Positions 63,984 to 64,000 of a stretch of 64,000 nt of DNA are shown piece after piece. Both the position numbers and the translations under genes were made by a program. Source of the DNA: Acidimicrobiia bacterium (GTDB taxonomy: Bacteria > Actinomycetota > Acidimicrobiia > Acidimicrobiales > Bin134); contig JAJECA010000008.1 of assembly GCA_022822265.1 (NCBI GenBank), positions 1 through 64,000 of the forward strand, in the 5' to 3' direction. The first letter of the stretch is position 1, and each line of letters begins with the position of its first letter. The notes beneath the pieces were generated by a model. It saw only the letters and a list, made by a program, of their open reading frames with translations, was not told the DNA's origin and did no database searches.

Positions 63984-64000
63984 GAAACCTCGAATTAACC

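Overview
The window is a high-GC, gene-dense bacterial chromosome segment. Leaderless or GTG starts, a DUF2510 protein, a DUF222/HNH protein, an ECF sigma gene overlapping a membrane partner, and the mix of flavin, thiolase and amidohydrolase genes suggest an actinobacterium. My best guess is an uncultured Acidimicrobiia-like lineage; this is inference from protein style, and there is no rRNA gene here to confirm it. About 57 protein genes, one probable non-coding RNA, gene fragments and several short repeats can be supported. I saw no tRNA, rRNA, CRISPR array, IS element or prophage.

Layout. 1-4.7 kb, minus strand: catabolic enzymes (FAD oxidoreductase cut by the window edge, luciferase-like oxidoreductase, VOC protein, thiolase), then folD. 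4.7-10.2 kb: an accessory patch with a HigBA-type toxin-antitoxin pair whose toxin seems to have lost its start codon, a DUF222/HNH protein, a small membrane protein, a secreted repeat protein with a CBS-domain protein, an Uma2-type nuclease, and decayed pieces of the formate dehydrogenase gene. 10.3-16.6 kb: a formate/one-carbon operon on the minus strand, fhs - fdhA - nuoE/F fusion - NuoG-like gene. 16.7-20.8 kb: xylA, xylB and a PrdB/GrdB-family reductase. 20.8-29 kb: two amidohydrolases, an ECF sigma factor with a membrane partner, and a NodIJ/Drr-type ABC exporter. 29-48 kb: many single-gene catabolic functions (OYE-type reductase, FAH, BKACE, MaoC, Gfo/Idh, Zn alcohol dehydrogenases, 3-hydroxyacyl-CoA dehydrogenase, dienelactone hydrolase, hydrolases). 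48-55.4 kb: membrane pyrophosphatase, 5-formyl-THF cyclo-ligase, and trkA with two trkH genes. 55.4-63.6 kb: M18 aminopeptidase, gltB-gltD, an alpha/beta hydrolase. 63.6-64 kb: a probable structured RNA gene with its own promoter and terminator.

Most notable are two genes read through an in-frame UGA that is best explained as selenocysteine. (1) The formate dehydrogenase catalytic subunit has UGA exactly at the active-site position, followed by a 6-bp stem with a GGUCU loop like a bacterial SECIS. (2) A PrdB/GrdB-family protein has UGA in a U-x-x-C motif. A conventional gene caller would break both genes. The formate dehydrogenase is also split and permuted: the domain holding the first [4Fe-4S] cluster of the molybdopterin subunit is not in fdhA but is the C-terminus of the NuoG-like protein encoded two genes downstream. 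Degenerate copies of exactly that C-terminal segment lie further downstream, probably scars of the rearrangement.

The formate dehydrogenase, formyl-THF ligase, FolD and 5-formyl-THF cyclo-ligase together form a tetrahydrofolate one-carbon route between methylene-THF, formate and CO2. The K+-dependent type of pyrophosphatase motif close to three K+ uptake genes suggests linked ion homeostasis.
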